The notes under the pieces were generated by a model. The model was given only the letters and a program-made list of their open reading frames with translations, did not search any database and was not told where the DNA came from. From Flavobacterium araucananum (GTDB taxonomy: Bacteria > Bacteroidota > Bacteroidia > Flavobacteriales > Flavobacteriaceae), in assembly GCF_002222055.1 (NCBI RefSeq), contig NZ_MUGS01000064.1:1-58985 (forward strand): DNA of 58,985 nt, read 5' to 3'. The stretch's first letter is position 1; each line of letters opens with the position of its first letter. A program made the translations under genes and the position numbers. Below, one piece after another: positions 49,291 to 57,846 of this stretch.

Positions 49291-50478
49291 TTAGATTGCT
49301 TTAAAGAATTTGTGTCCGAGTTGAAATGGTTTAATATCAAAATCTGTGTGTCCGTCTAATGCCAGATCTGACATAATTTTCCCTAGAAAAGGTGTGAATT
49401 TTGCAGCCCATCCGGTGGCGTACAACACTATATTTTTATGATTTGGCACATAGTTTGGCGCAAAATCAATCAACAACTCTTTATTGGCTATGGTGCTCAA
49501 AGCAATGAGACATGTCGATGTATATTCAGGCTCTGTATTTAATCCTGTCATGTGATCTCTTACCCAATCAGAGGTGTAGCCCAGTTCTTCGGGATTAGGA
49601 ATTAACGTCCTGTCACTTGGTTCTTCAAGAGGTGCTATAACAAAGTCCGGCGCTACACGAATGTATTCCGGATGATCCCAATCGACTGATGGAAAGCCAT
49701 AAAATTGATTGCCATTTTCGCCTTTCGGATTCTGGAACACAAACCAGGTTGGATATTGAATGTCCGGATTGGTTTTCTTAAAATAAGCCGAAGACATATT
49801 CCAATACGTAGCTTCTATTTTAAAATCTAATAAGTTAATAACACTATTGATGTACGGACCTGGAATAATAGCCAGCTTTTCGGTGATATAAATTCCGTTT
49901 GGTGTTACGACTTCAAAAAGTTTCCCAATCTGGTTGATTTTAAGTACAGGCGAATTCTCTTCTAACTGAACCGTTTCTTCTTTTTTGCACAGGCTTAAAA
50001 GCGTTTCTATTGTTGCTTTAAAATTAATGCTGGCACCATCCGGCTGAAATAATCCGGTGTAATGCTCCGGTAAATCTTTAAAATGATATTTTTCTTCGAT
50101 TTCTTTTGCTTTCAGGGTAGTGTAAGGAACATTTAAAGCCTTTAGCGCTTCTTCGGCTTCGGCAATATTCCCTTCGGTAGAGTGTACATCGGGATCTCCA
50201 AACCATAGTGTACCAACTTTGTCCAGTAATTTTGTGTCAGTTTCTTTTTCAAGTTCATCCCAATACGGTTGTGCATCAAGAGCCATTTGCACCATATATT
50301 GATCCGGATACGGAATTCTAAATTGACGCGACACTCCTGCAGAACTGCCTAATTGATTTATAAAAGTAAATTGTTCGAGTACTAAAGTTTTAGCCTTTCG
50401 TTTGCCAAGATGGTAGGCAGTTGCTAAACCTATTGCGCCGCCACCAATGACAATTACATCGTAGTTTTCTGTATTCAT
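49291..50478 (-). CDS. Sarcosine oxidase / N-methyltryptophan oxidase family protein
   Basis: A 395-residue monomeric sarcosine oxidase-type flavoenzyme. The FAD motif is DVIVIGGGAIGLATAYHLGKR, followed by GSSAGVSRQFRIPY. A Cys in EYTSTCLIALST lies where the family binds FAD covalently. The C-terminal YATGWAAKFTPFLGKIM closes the site (GWSGHGFK-like block). These enzymes demethylate N-methyl amino acids or oxidise cyclic imino acids with H2O2. Paired with the amino acid oxidase gene downstream, it suggests breakdown of an N-methylated amino acid, which is inference. Confidence 0.82.
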   Translation of the reverse strand: MNTENYDVIVIGGGAIGLATAYHLGKRKAKTLVLEQFTFINQLGSSAGVSRQFRIPYPDQYMVQMALDAQPYWDELEKETDTKLLDKVGTLWFGDPDVHSTEGNIAEAEEALKALNVPYTTLKAKEIEEKYHFKDLPEHYTGLFQPDGASINFKATIETLLSLCKKEETVQLEENSPVLKINQIGKLFEVVTPNGIYITEKLAIIPGPYINSVINLLDFKIEATYWNMSSAYFKKTNPDIQYPTWFVFQNPKGENGNQFYGFPSVDWDHPEYIRVAPDFVIAPLEEPSDRTLIPNPEELGYTSDWVRDHMTGLNTEPEYTSTCLIALSTIANKELLIDFAPNYVPNHKNIVLYATGWAAKFTPFLGKIMSDLALDGHTDFDIKPFQLGHKFFKAI

Positions 50479-50677
50479 AAAGTTATGTGTATTTGAGGTT
50501 TTGTAATTATTTTCTACCTAAAATTAATAGAGATATAAAATCAATTCCAAAAAAATGACACAAAACGGAAAATATCAGTCACAAGACAAACTATATGTGC
50601 GATGATTTGATAAAATAAGTAGTGTATAAGTTTTTCCTGTTTAAAATGATAGATGACTTATTTTATTCCATCAAAAA

Positions 50678-50705
50678 AAAACTCCATTAGAAATAATGGA
50701 GTTTT
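50678..50705. terminator. Terminator with GAAA tetraloop
   Basis: AAAACTCCATTA-GAAA-TAATGGAGTTTT, a perfect 12-bp stem just before the antiporter stop codon at 50712 (its downstream side). It is almost the same as the stems at 47452 and 51972. Confidence 0.8.
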
Positions 50706-50711
50706 AGATAT

Positions 50712-51788
50712 TTAAGGATATATCATAAGAAATACAAAGGCAAATAAATTGACCAGAAGTACAACCCCGTAAACAATATTAGACTTGCCTTTGCTTAACG
50801 AAAGCATTACGGTAAAGACTGATAATGCCAACAGCACAATAGACTTAATGTCGAGCCCCAGAATAATGGGCATATCCATCATAATACAAACTGCGGCAAC
50901 ACTGGGAATCGTTAACCCAATACTTGCCAAAGCAGAACCTAAGGCTAAATTTATACTGGTTTGAAGTCTGTTTTTTCTTGCCGCAATAATAGCTGCAATA
51001 GCTTCCGGGAGCAAAATTATTGCTGCAATAACAACCCCTACCAAAGTTTTTGGCAAATGATAGCTTACAATAATACTTTCGATAGTAGGAGAGAGTGTTT
51101 TTGCCAATAAAACGACAATACCCAAGCTTACAATCAGGAAAACAAGACTTGTATAAAAGGTTTTATTATCGATTGCGATAGGCTCTACAGCATCTTCATT
51201 TTCATCATCTCCAACGGTAAGGAAATATTGTCTGTATCTGCTGGTTTGTGCAAATAGAAAAGAAGCATAAATAACGATACAGGCAATAGAGGCAAAAACC
51301 AATTGTGGTGTAGAATAATAAGATCCCTTAACACTTTCGGTAAAAGTAGGGAAGACCAGCGTAAATACAATAATCGAAACGAGCGAAACCAAACCTATGG
51401 TTACAGACGATACAGAAAAATTTTGTTCATAATGTTTTAAACCTCCTATAAGCAGGCAAAGTCCAATAATACCATTAAGGATAAGCATTGTTGCTGCATA
51501 AACAGTATCTCTGGCGAGAGATGCAGCTTCTGTACCTTCTGACATCATTAGTGATACAATAATAGAAACTTCAATAACGGTTATTGATATTGCCAGAATA
51601 ATGGTTCCGTAGGGTTCTCCAACTCTTTCAGCTATTACTTCGGAATGATGCACTGCAGACATAACACTTAGAATAAGCAATATGCTTGCAACAACTTGAA
51701 AAATGCTGCTATTGTCAATAAGTCCGCTAAAAAAGAGAATCCACGATAAGACCGGAATGATAATCGTCCACTGAAGTAATTGTTTCAT
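50712..51788 (-). CDS. Calcium/cation:proton antiporter, ChaA-like
   Basis: A 358-residue membrane protein of the CaCA exchanger superfamily with about 11 helices. The first alpha repeat is GEPYGTIILAISITVIEVSIIVSLM with its key Glu, and the second is GVVIAAIILLPEAIAAIIAARKN with the matching Glu. A charged cytoplasmic loop (GDDENEDAVEPIAID) divides the two halves. It expels Ca2+ or Na+/K+ in exchange for protons. It stands alone between two similar terminators. Confidence 0.88.
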   Translation of the reverse strand: MKQLLQWTIIIPVLSWILFFSGLIDNSSIFQVVASILLILSVMSAVHHSEVIAERVGEPYGTIILAISITVIEVSIIVSLMMSEGTEAASLARDTVYAATMLILNGIIGLCLLIGGLKHYEQNFSVSSVTIGLVSLVSIIVFTLVFPTFTESVKGSYYSTPQLVFASIACIVIYASFLFAQTSRYRQYFLTVGDDENEDAVEPIAIDNKTFYTSLVFLIVSLGIVVLLAKTLSPTIESIIVSYHLPKTLVGVVIAAIILLPEAIAAIIAARKNRLQTSINLALGSALASIGLTIPSVAAVCIMMDMPIILGLDIKSIVLLALSVFTVMLSLSKGKSNIVYGVVLLVNLFAFVFLMIYP

Positions 51789-51971
51789 TATAAAATTTAT
51801 TTATTAATATTTCGCCAACAGCTGCTGTCCTGGTTGACATTTTATTTTTTCTAATATAGCGCTTTTTTTACTAAAAACCCTGTAAAAGCCGCATTATATT
51901 TGATTTTACACTAGTATTTCGGCTAAAATTGTGTTTAAAATACGCTGTAAAAAAGCCCATAAACCATAAAA

Positions 51972-51999
51972 AAAACTCCATTAGAAATAATGGAGTTTT
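51972..51999. terminator. Second stem of the GAAA-loop type
   Basis: AAAACTCCATTA-GAAA-TAATGGAGTTTT, identical in stem and loop to the one at 50678. It lies upstream of the antiporter start and beyond the VOC gene end, and would terminate the VOC transcript. Confidence 0.75.
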
Positions 52000-52115
52000 G
52001 TGTCTGATACTATTAAATCTCTTTTTTTTTGCAGGAGCAGAGAACCACTCTTATACGTTATAAATTGTATTTAAACCAAATTAGATTATTTACGATTTTA
52101 AAAAAACAAGAGTCA

Positions 52116-52538
52116 TTACGGCTCCCATAATTCAATTTTATTACCATCGGCATCCATTATGTGTACAAATTTACCATAGTCATACGTTTCGATAGCATCA
52201 ACTACAGTAACACCGTTTGCTTTGAGTTTTTCTACAAGACCTTCAATATTTTGAACTTGATAATTGATCATAAACTCCTTTTTTGAAGGCGAGAAATAAG
52301 GATCATCTTTCTTGAAAGGGCTCCACTGTAGCGATTTTATTTCATCAGGATTGTTTATGTTTCTGGATTCAAAAGTAGCACCCCATTCATTGACATCAAA
52401 CCCTAAATTTTTGGCATACCATTCTCTCGTTTCCTGAGGTTTGTCTGAAAAAAAGAAAATTCCGCCAATTCCCGTTACTTTTGGCTCAGTTTTATCAGGA
52501 GAAGAAGAGCTGTCTGTTTGATTTTTTAAATCTTCCAT
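52116..52538 (-). CDS. VOC (glyoxalase/bleomycin-resistance fold) protein
   Basis: A 140-residue protein, one VOC module pair. It has GIGGIFFFSDKPQETREWYAKNLGFDVNEWGATF, the usual first half, and then YQVQNIEGLVEKLKANGVTVVDAIETYDYGKFVHIMDADGNKIELWEP, the standard second half ending in the metal-ligand Glu. The N-terminal 20 residues are a polar, disordered-looking extension. Such proteins may be dioxygenases, lyases or resistance proteins; no substrate can be inferred. It stands alone. Confidence 0.88.
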   Translation of the reverse strand: MEDLKNQTDSSSSPDKTEPKVTGIGGIFFFSDKPQETREWYAKNLGFDVNEWGATFESRNINNPDEIKSLQWSPFKKDDPYFSPSKKEFMINYQVQNIEGLVEKLKANGVTVVDAIETYDYGKFVHIMDADGNKIELWEP

Positions 52539-52685
52539 GTTGTTTATTTTTTATATTCTGCTGAGTGTTATAAAACTAGTTTCATCAAATTTAAGCTATA
52601 ATAGACGAAACTGTTCGAATCACTCAATGACTCCGTAAATATTTTTTTTAAGATAGATTTTTGACGTACGTTTATTTATAATTGA

Positions 52686-53252
52686 TTAAACACGTAAAAC
52701 TCCACGAAAACCTCTTGCGGCATAATAAGATTCGGCACCATTATGATAAACAAATACAGTATCATAACGAAAATCTGAAAACAAAGCACCACCCAATTTT
52801 CTAATATCGGGCGGTGTTATAATCCAGCTTGATGTTTTAGAATCAAAATTACCCAATTTTTGAAGTTCTTTATATTGCTCTTCGTTCAAAAGTTCTATTC
52901 CCATTTCGGCAGCCCTGTTAATTGCGCTGTCGGCAGGTTTATTTTCTTTCCTTTTTTCTAATGCTTCGTGATCGTAGCACAAACTTCTACGGCCTTTGGG
53001 ACTTTCGAGAGAACAATCAAAGAAAATATATTCGTCTTTGTTTTTATCATAACCTACAACATCCGGTTCTCCCTCAGTTCTTTCCATTTCATCCAGTGAC
53101 CATAATTTTGCAGGATTTGCCAGTAATTTTGCCTGAACATTTTTCCACTCAATAGCTTTGTGTCGTTTTATATTTTTCTCAAAACGAACTTCCAGAACAC
53201 TAAGTATTGCTTCCTGCTGATCAGGGGATAACTTATTTTTATCAGTACCCAT
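52686..53252 (-). CDS. DUF4256-family protein
   Basis: A 188-residue protein that fits DUF4256: LSPDQQEAILSVLEVRFEKNIKRHKAIEWKNVQAKL at the start, then GEPDVVGYDKNKDEYIFFDCSLESPKGRRSLCYDHEALEKRKENKPA, and finally IRKLGGALFSDFRYDTVFVYHNGAESYYAARGFRGVLRV. Function is unknown. It has no signal or membrane segment and is a single gene. A promoter is not evident. Confidence 0.85.
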   Translation of the reverse strand: MGTDKNKLSPDQQEAILSVLEVRFEKNIKRHKAIEWKNVQAKLLANPAKLWSLDEMERTEGEPDVVGYDKNKDEYIFFDCSLESPKGRRSLCYDHEALEKRKENKPADSAINRAAEMGIELLNEEQYKELQKLGNFDSKTSSWIITPPDIRKLGGALFSDFRYDTVFVYHNGAESYYAARGFRGVLRV

Positions 53253-53374
53253 ATTATTTATATTTTATTGTTTAAAAAATGTCTCTGGAATATCTTTGGC
53301 AAAATTTGATTCTTAAACCAAAAGTGATTCCAATTTTAGCGTTACTAAATTAGAAGATTTAAAATGATTATGAA

Positions 53375-53412
53375 ATAAAAAAACCACACTGAAATTACGA
53401 CAGCGTGGTTTG
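53375..53412 (-). terminator. Rho-independent terminator
   Basis: AAACCACACTG (53381-53391) pairs with CAGCGTGGTTT (53401-53411) with one mismatch; reading leftward a run of T follows. It ends the lipoprotein gene. Confidence 0.75.
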
Positions 53413-53436
53413 TTTTATAAAATTCAAAATGGAGTA

Positions 53437-53805
53437 CTATATTTTTTTGAGGGTAATTTTCATTTCTTTACTGTCTAATATCAGTTGATCTTCTGTTATT
53501 GTACTTTCACAAGGATATGGGGTTCCTGTTTCATCTTTTATTACCAAACTTTTTCCACCTTTTGTTAATGCAAAAGTACCATCGGTTATTTCTCTTTGCA
53601 AATATCCAGTTACATGTCCATCTTTTGTAAAAGTAAGTTGTCCCTGAGTTAGAATAACATTTTTTAAAGAATCAGAAATAGGTATTTTTGGTTCGACAGT
53701 GGTAATTTTCCACGAGTTTACCAATGTATTTCGACCTTTATGACATGAAACCATTAATACTGCCAATAATGCAATCCCGAAGATAAATAATTTAGATTTT
53801 TTCAT
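53437..53805 (-). CDS. Lipocalin-like lipoprotein of unknown function
   Basis: The signal KKSKLFIFGIALLAVLMVSC has a lipobox ending at Cys20 (VSC-H). The mature 100 residues have the small lipocalin-like layout of many Bacteroidota lipoproteins: NTLVNSWKITTVEP, LTFTKDGHVTGYLQ, GTFALTKGGKSLVIKD and LILDSKEMKITLKKI. Two cysteines in the mature part besides the lipidated one suggest little disulfide bonding. Function unknown; it lies at the inner or outer membrane. Confidence 0.78.
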   Translation of the reverse strand: MKKSKLFIFGIALLAVLMVSCHKGRNTLVNSWKITTVEPKIPISDSLKNVILTQGQLTFTKDGHVTGYLQREITDGTFALTKGGKSLVIKDETGTPYPCESTITEDQLILDSKEMKITLKKI

Positions 53806-54041
53806 GATTATGTGATTAAAGTTAGATCACAGAAAATTACAAAATTATTTTTAATTAAAAATCTAAAAATCAAATATTTATTAGCAAAAGAAGTAATTAA
53901 CCTTACAATTTTTAATTGAAACGACAATTACCGTAATAAAACAAAATACAGAGCATCTATAAAAAAAGACGCGCTCGTGTACATATTTACAAAATCAAAA
54001 ACTAAACCTTGTTAATCAATGTTTTACTTGTTCAAGAAGCA

Positions 54042-54974
54042 CTAATTTAAAGTAAGAGCTCCCAAAATCTCTTCGTACATAAAGGGGCCGCCCGGGTATT
54101 TTGCTGTATAATCAAGATTCATCCAGACCTGACCACGTTCGTCGATATGGTAATGTATTTTTTTGCCGTAGCTTTCTTTTACAAAAAGTACATTTTTGAT
54201 CAAATAATTGACTTTTTCCAGATCAATTAAGGAACCAATCAGTATTTCAGGATAAATATGACCTTTGGTATGAATTAACCTCGGGGTTCCGCCAATTGAC
54301 CGTATTGCAGCGGCCATTAAAATAGAATGATCGTCGCAATCTCCGGAAAAATATTCTAATGATTCGCTAGCCGTCGCAATATAATCACCTTCTTTAGGAT
54401 CGTTTACATAATTCCAGCGACTGTTTATTTCTTTAAAGACAGCAAAACATTGTATAATGGTTCTGTAATCAGCGTACCCTTTTAAACCTTTAAAATGCTT
54501 GGTCGTCGCCATTATGGCAAAGTTTCGAACCTTTGGATTCTGATATTCTATGGCATTAATAATTTTTGATTTGTTAGGAAACGGAAGCAACTTTGCCACA
54601 ATAATATCTTGCGGAAAAGGATTATCAGACATCGTATAAATCATAGAATTATAATCTTCTGAAATCTCACTAAAACCATAGTTTCCAATAACACTACCAT
54701 AAAACAAAACCAGTAAATAAACTGCAATACACAAAATTATTATCGTACGCAGGTACATTAAAAGAAAGAAAACAACAGTAAAAACAATGATAAAAATAAA
54801 TACACGGTCTAAATTAAAAGGCCATTCTAAATCGATCAGGTTTTGGTGCAGTATGATAAAAATAGGAACCGTGATTAAAAGACTCAAAAGCATAATAATA
54901 ATCCTGTCCCAGGGTGATTTCACCTGTAATTTGGATTTTAATTGCGGAAAGTCAATTTTAGGAAATTTTATCAT
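54042..54974 (-). CDS. Transglutaminase-like membrane protein
   Basis: The start is ATG 54974 (MIKFPKIDFPQ). Two or more membrane helices follow near residues 25-100 (IIIMLLSLLITVPIFIILHQ; VFIFIIVFTVVFFLLMYLRTIIILCIAVYLLVLFYG). The C-terminal half is a transglutaminase-like cysteine-protease fold with Cys in FSGDCDDHS, His in HTKGHIYPE and Asp in NLDYTA, the complete triad. Such proteins may process peptides or cross-link. It starts 19 bases after the substrate-binding-like gene. Confidence 0.8.
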   Translation of the reverse strand: MIKFPKIDFPQLKSKLQVKSPWDRIIIMLLSLLITVPIFIILHQNLIDLEWPFNLDRVFIFIIVFTVVFFLLMYLRTIIILCIAVYLLVLFYGSVIGNYGFSEISEDYNSMIYTMSDNPFPQDIIVAKLLPFPNKSKIINAIEYQNPKVRNFAIMATTKHFKGLKGYADYRTIIQCFAVFKEINSRWNYVNDPKEGDYIATASESLEYFSGDCDDHSILMAAAIRSIGGTPRLIHTKGHIYPEILIGSLIDLEKVNYLIKNVLFVKESYGKKIHYHIDERGQVWMNLDYTAKYPGGPFMYEEILGALTLN

Positions 54975-54992
54975 AAGAATCAAAAGCAGTAT

Positions 54993-55844
54993 TTACAGCG
55001 CTTTTACAGTTTCAACAAAAGTACTTTTTTTATCAATAATTCCCAGATCAAATAACTGATTTTGAATCTTAATAAACGCTTTTTCGCTCAAATTCTTTTG
55101 AGACCATTGGGTAAGTTTTAACCATTCCTGAATATCTTCGATTTTTTGATTAAAAAGTTCTGACAATGTTTTGTCTATATTAGGAATCCGGGTAAAATCC
55201 TGAGTTGTTTTGTTTATAATTTCAAGGATTTTCTCTACTGTTTTAGGATTTTTTTTCAAAAATTCATCCCGCACCGTAATAACAAATGAGGGCCATGGAG
55301 TAGGGCAGTCGCCAACACGTCTGAAAATTCCCTGATCTACAAGGGGTTTCGTCATAAAACGTTCCCACATAAAGTAATCTGCCGTCTGGTTTGTCAAAGC
55401 TTCAACAGCTCCGTCGATCGTATTGATAATTTCGAATTGCAAATTATCTGTTTCCCAGCCATTTTCATGTGCATTGACATAAGCCATTAGCTGTGATCCG
55501 GAGCCTATTCTCGAAATAGCTACTTTTTTATCTTTAAGATCTTTTACAGTATGATAATTAGATTGGGCAGCAACGTGAATTCCCCAAATCAAAGGAGACT
55601 GCACATAAATCTGAACAATTTTACTTGGATTCCCGGCTACAATATCCTTTACAATTCCTTCGGTTAAAATTACCGCTATATCCGCTTCACCATCACGAAG
55701 CATCTGGCACATTTTTCCTGTACCTTCAGGAATATTTTTCCATTGCAAATCAATGCTTTCTGCTTCAAATTCGCCATTTTCAATACATAAATGCCATGGC
55801 AAATTGAAGTGTTCCGGGACACCTACAATTTTTACAGTTTTCAT
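54993..55844 (-). CDS. Periplasmic-binding-protein-like fold (NMT1/SsuA type), no signal peptide
   Basis: A 283-residue type II substrate-binding fold: VPEHFNLPWHLCIENGEFEAESIDLQWKNIPEGTGKMCQMLRDGEADIAVILTEGIVKD, then VKDLKDKKVAISRIGSGSQLMAYV, then AVEALTNQTADYFMWERFMTKPLVD (given in parts). The layout is like NMT1/THI5 or SsuA solute-binding proteins, but it has no signal peptide and no ABC genes next to it, so it may be a cytoplasmic biosynthetic or sensing version. A (GTTT)n tract lies 36 bases upstream of the start. Confidence 0.8.
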   Translation of the reverse strand: MKTVKIVGVPEHFNLPWHLCIENGEFEAESIDLQWKNIPEGTGKMCQMLRDGEADIAVILTEGIVKDIVAGNPSKIVQIYVQSPLIWGIHVAAQSNYHTVKDLKDKKVAISRIGSGSQLMAYVNAHENGWETDNLQFEIINTIDGAVEALTNQTADYFMWERFMTKPLVDQGIFRRVGDCPTPWPSFVITVRDEFLKKNPKTVEKILEIINKTTQDFTRIPNIDKTLSELFNQKIEDIQEWLKLTQWSQKNLSEKAFIKIQNQLFDLGIIDKKSTFVETVKAL

Positions 55845-55879
55845 TTCAGTTAAGTTTAAGTTTGGTAAGCGTATTCTAA

Positions 55880-55906
55880 GTTTGTTTGTTTGTTTGTTTG
55901 TTTGTT
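55880..55906. repeat. Tetranucleotide tandem repeat (GTTT)n
   Basis: Almost seven perfect copies in 27 bases, 36 to 62 bases upstream of the ATG at 55844, where it could change promoter spacing when the copy number slips. Confidence 0.9.
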
Positions 55907-55909
55907 GAA

Positions 55910-56383
55910 TTAATTTTTTAATAAATCAGTTTGGTGTTTATCAGATAGGCATGGTTCTGCAAATTCTATTACAGCTTGCGATTCATATTCGTTTAATACA
56001 CTTTTCACTAAAGCGTAATCTGTATTTTTTACGATCTCAACGGCAAAAAAAGTATCATTTAGGCCTTCTGATATACAGTTTATTGTTTTAAGTTTTTCTC
56101 TTATAAGCTCTTTATCAAAACCTTCCTGCAAAATTAAGACCTGAACAATCGAGTTCCCTGAACTTTCGATGGTTTCTCTGTGAATAAAATATTTTTCATC
56201 CTCATCATATTCAGCACGAAAAATATCATCAGTAGCAATCAAAGGCCCAAAAAACGGGATATTATCCAATTTAAAATATCCTTTTTCAAGATCGATAATT
56301 TCTGCCCACATCGTTTCTGAAACTACTTCTTCAAGGTAAGTACTGTAATATTTGAATAGTATTTTTTTATGCGTTTCTGCCAT
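55910..56383 (-). CDS. DUF4265-like protein
   Basis: A 157-residue soluble protein that matches DUF4265 in layout: VVSETMWAEIIDLEKGYFKLDNIPFFGPLIATDDIFRAEYDED, then FIHRETIESSGNSIVQVLIL, then a helix-strand-helix tail with DTFFAVEIVKNTDYALVKSVLNEYE. The function is unknown. It starts 33 bases after the nucleoside phosphorylase gene, and it precedes the substrate-binding-like gene; the group of four genes to 54042 may be one transcript, although the GTTT tract and gap suggest an internal promoter. Confidence 0.78.
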   Translation of the reverse strand: MAETHKKILFKYYSTYLEEVVSETMWAEIIDLEKGYFKLDNIPFFGPLIATDDIFRAEYDEDEKYFIHRETIESSGNSIVQVLILQEGFDKELIREKLKTINCISEGLNDTFFAVEIVKNTDYALVKSVLNEYESQAVIEFAEPCLSDKHQTDLLKN

Positions 56384-56416
56384 TATTTAGTTATCAATTT
56401 TGAATAATTATGAAAT

Positions 56417-57286
56417 TTACTTCTGAGCCAATTTATCCAATGTATACGCAATCAATTCATCAACTGCTTTATAAGGGTCTTCACTAAAAGTTCCGCTTGC
56501 ACGATTGGCAATAATAGCATTCAGTGATAAGGCATTATGACCTAAAAGTGCCGAAAGTCCGTAAATTGCAGCCGTTTCCATCTCTAAATTAGTGATTCTT
56601 TCTCCATTAAAACTAAAATTATCCATTTTATTGTTTAATTCTTCATCCTGAATGTTTAAACGCAAAACACGTCCTTGTGGTCCATAAAATCCCCCGGCTG
56701 TAGCAGTAATTCCTTTAATGATTTTATCAGATTCGATCAGTTTTTCCAATTCTTCAGAGCAGGCAATAGCATACGGTTTTCCTTTTCTTAAATCCCAATT
56801 GGTATGCTTTACAAAAGCATCTTCGATTGCTGCATTCGATACTTCATCAATCAAATAAGAGCGCAGCATATTATCTAATCCTAAACCAAATTTAGACATA
56901 ACAAAACTATCCACAGGAATATCCGTGTGTAAAGATCCCGAAGTTCCAATTCTGATTATATTCAAAGACGTTAATTTTTCTTTTGGCTGGCGAGTTTCTA
57001 AATCGATGTTTACCAAAGCATCCAGTTCATTTACAACAATATCAATATTGTCAGGACCAATTCCGGTTGACATTACAGATATTCTCTTTCCTTTATAAAT
57101 TCCTGTTTGGGTTTTAAACTCTCTTTTTTGAGTAGAATATTCGATTGAATCAAAAAACTGAGTAATTTTTTCGACTCTGTTTTGGTCTCCAACAAAAATT
57201 ATATCGTTGGCAATATGTTCTGGACGAAGATTTAAGTGGTATACACTTCCGTCCGGATTAAGTATTAATTCTGAATTTTTTATCAT
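56417..57286 (-). CDS. Nucleoside phosphorylase (uridine phosphorylase-like)
   Basis: A 289-residue PNP/UDP-fold phosphorylase that splits a nucleoside with phosphate. Key parts are IFVGDQNRVEKI (phosphate Arg), VMSTGIGPDNIDIVVNEL, IRIGTSGSLH, the TATAGGFYGPQGR base pocket, and NLEMETAAIYGLSALLGH with the ribose-binding EMET. It has the length of uridine phosphorylases rather than of PNP. Uridine is the best guess. It is the first gene of the run to 54042. Confidence 0.88.
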   Translation of the reverse strand: MIKNSELILNPDGSVYHLNLRPEHIANDIIFVGDQNRVEKITQFFDSIEYSTQKREFKTQTGIYKGKRISVMSTGIGPDNIDIVVNELDALVNIDLETRQPKEKLTSLNIIRIGTSGSLHTDIPVDSFVMSKFGLGLDNMLRSYLIDEVSNAAIEDAFVKHTNWDLRKGKPYAIACSEELEKLIESDKIIKGITATAGGFYGPQGRVLRLNIQDEELNNKMDNFSFNGERITNLEMETAAIYGLSALLGHNALSLNAIIANRASGTFSEDPYKAVDELIAYTLDKLAQK

Positions 57287-57411
57287 TTTTTTTCTTTAAG
57301 GTTCTTTTCAAAGGTTCTAAGGGACAAAGTTACAATGTCACAAAGGTTTTATATTTATAAGCATTGGAGCGATCTAAAATCTAAAATCTAAAATTACAAA
57401 TCTAAAATTTT

Positions 57412-57744
57412 CTATCCTCCAACACGTTTTGTTTTAAATCCTTTTGCTTTCAGGATTTCCATAATTTTATCGCGGTAATCGCCCTGAATAATAATCGAAG
57501 CATCTTTAAAAGTTCCGCCAACGCTTAATTTGGTTTTAATTTCTTTGGCCAAAATTTTAAAATCTTCGTCAGATCCTTCATAACCTTCAATAATGGTTGT
57601 GGCTTTTCCTTTTCGCTTTTCGAATTTACAAATCATAGGTTCCTTTTGGATAAAAAGAACATGATCCTGCTGCTGAATGTCTTCAGGCTCATTCGATTCT
57701 ATATGGTCCGGAAATAAATTTTTTAACTGATCTTGTAAGTCCAT
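57412..57744 (-). CDS. SUI1/eIF1-like translation factor (YciH type)
   Basis: A 110-residue protein whose last 75 residues are a SUI1 domain: ICKFEKRKGKATTIIEGYEGSDEDFKILAKEIKTKLSVGGTFKDASIIIQGDYRDKIMEILKAKGFKTKRVGG, given in parts. The GGTxKDxxIxIQGD signature and terminal basic KxKRVGG are clear. Bacterial YciH proteins resemble eIF1 and may sharpen start-codon choice or respond to stress. It is a single gene. Confidence 0.9.
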   Translation of the reverse strand: MDLQDQLKNLFPDHIESNEPEDIQQQDHVLFIQKEPMICKFEKRKGKATTIIEGYEGSDEDFKILAKEIKTKLSVGGTFKDASIIIQGDYRDKIMEILKAKGFKTKRVGG

Positions 57745-57782
57745 AATTTTATAAAAATTCCAAATTTATAGTTTGTAAAAAT

Positions 57783-57825
57783 TAAATTCCAAATCCCAAT
57801 TTGATAGTTTGGAATTTGGAATTTA
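57783..57825 (-). terminator. Terminator-like inverted repeat
   Basis: TAAATTCCAAAT (57783-57794) pairs with ATTTGGAATTTA (57814-57825). It lies after the stop codon of the oxygenase gene at 57847. The T-run on the minus strand is short, so it is only a probable terminator. Confidence 0.5.
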
Positions 57826-57846
57826 AAAAAGTTACGATTTAAAAGT

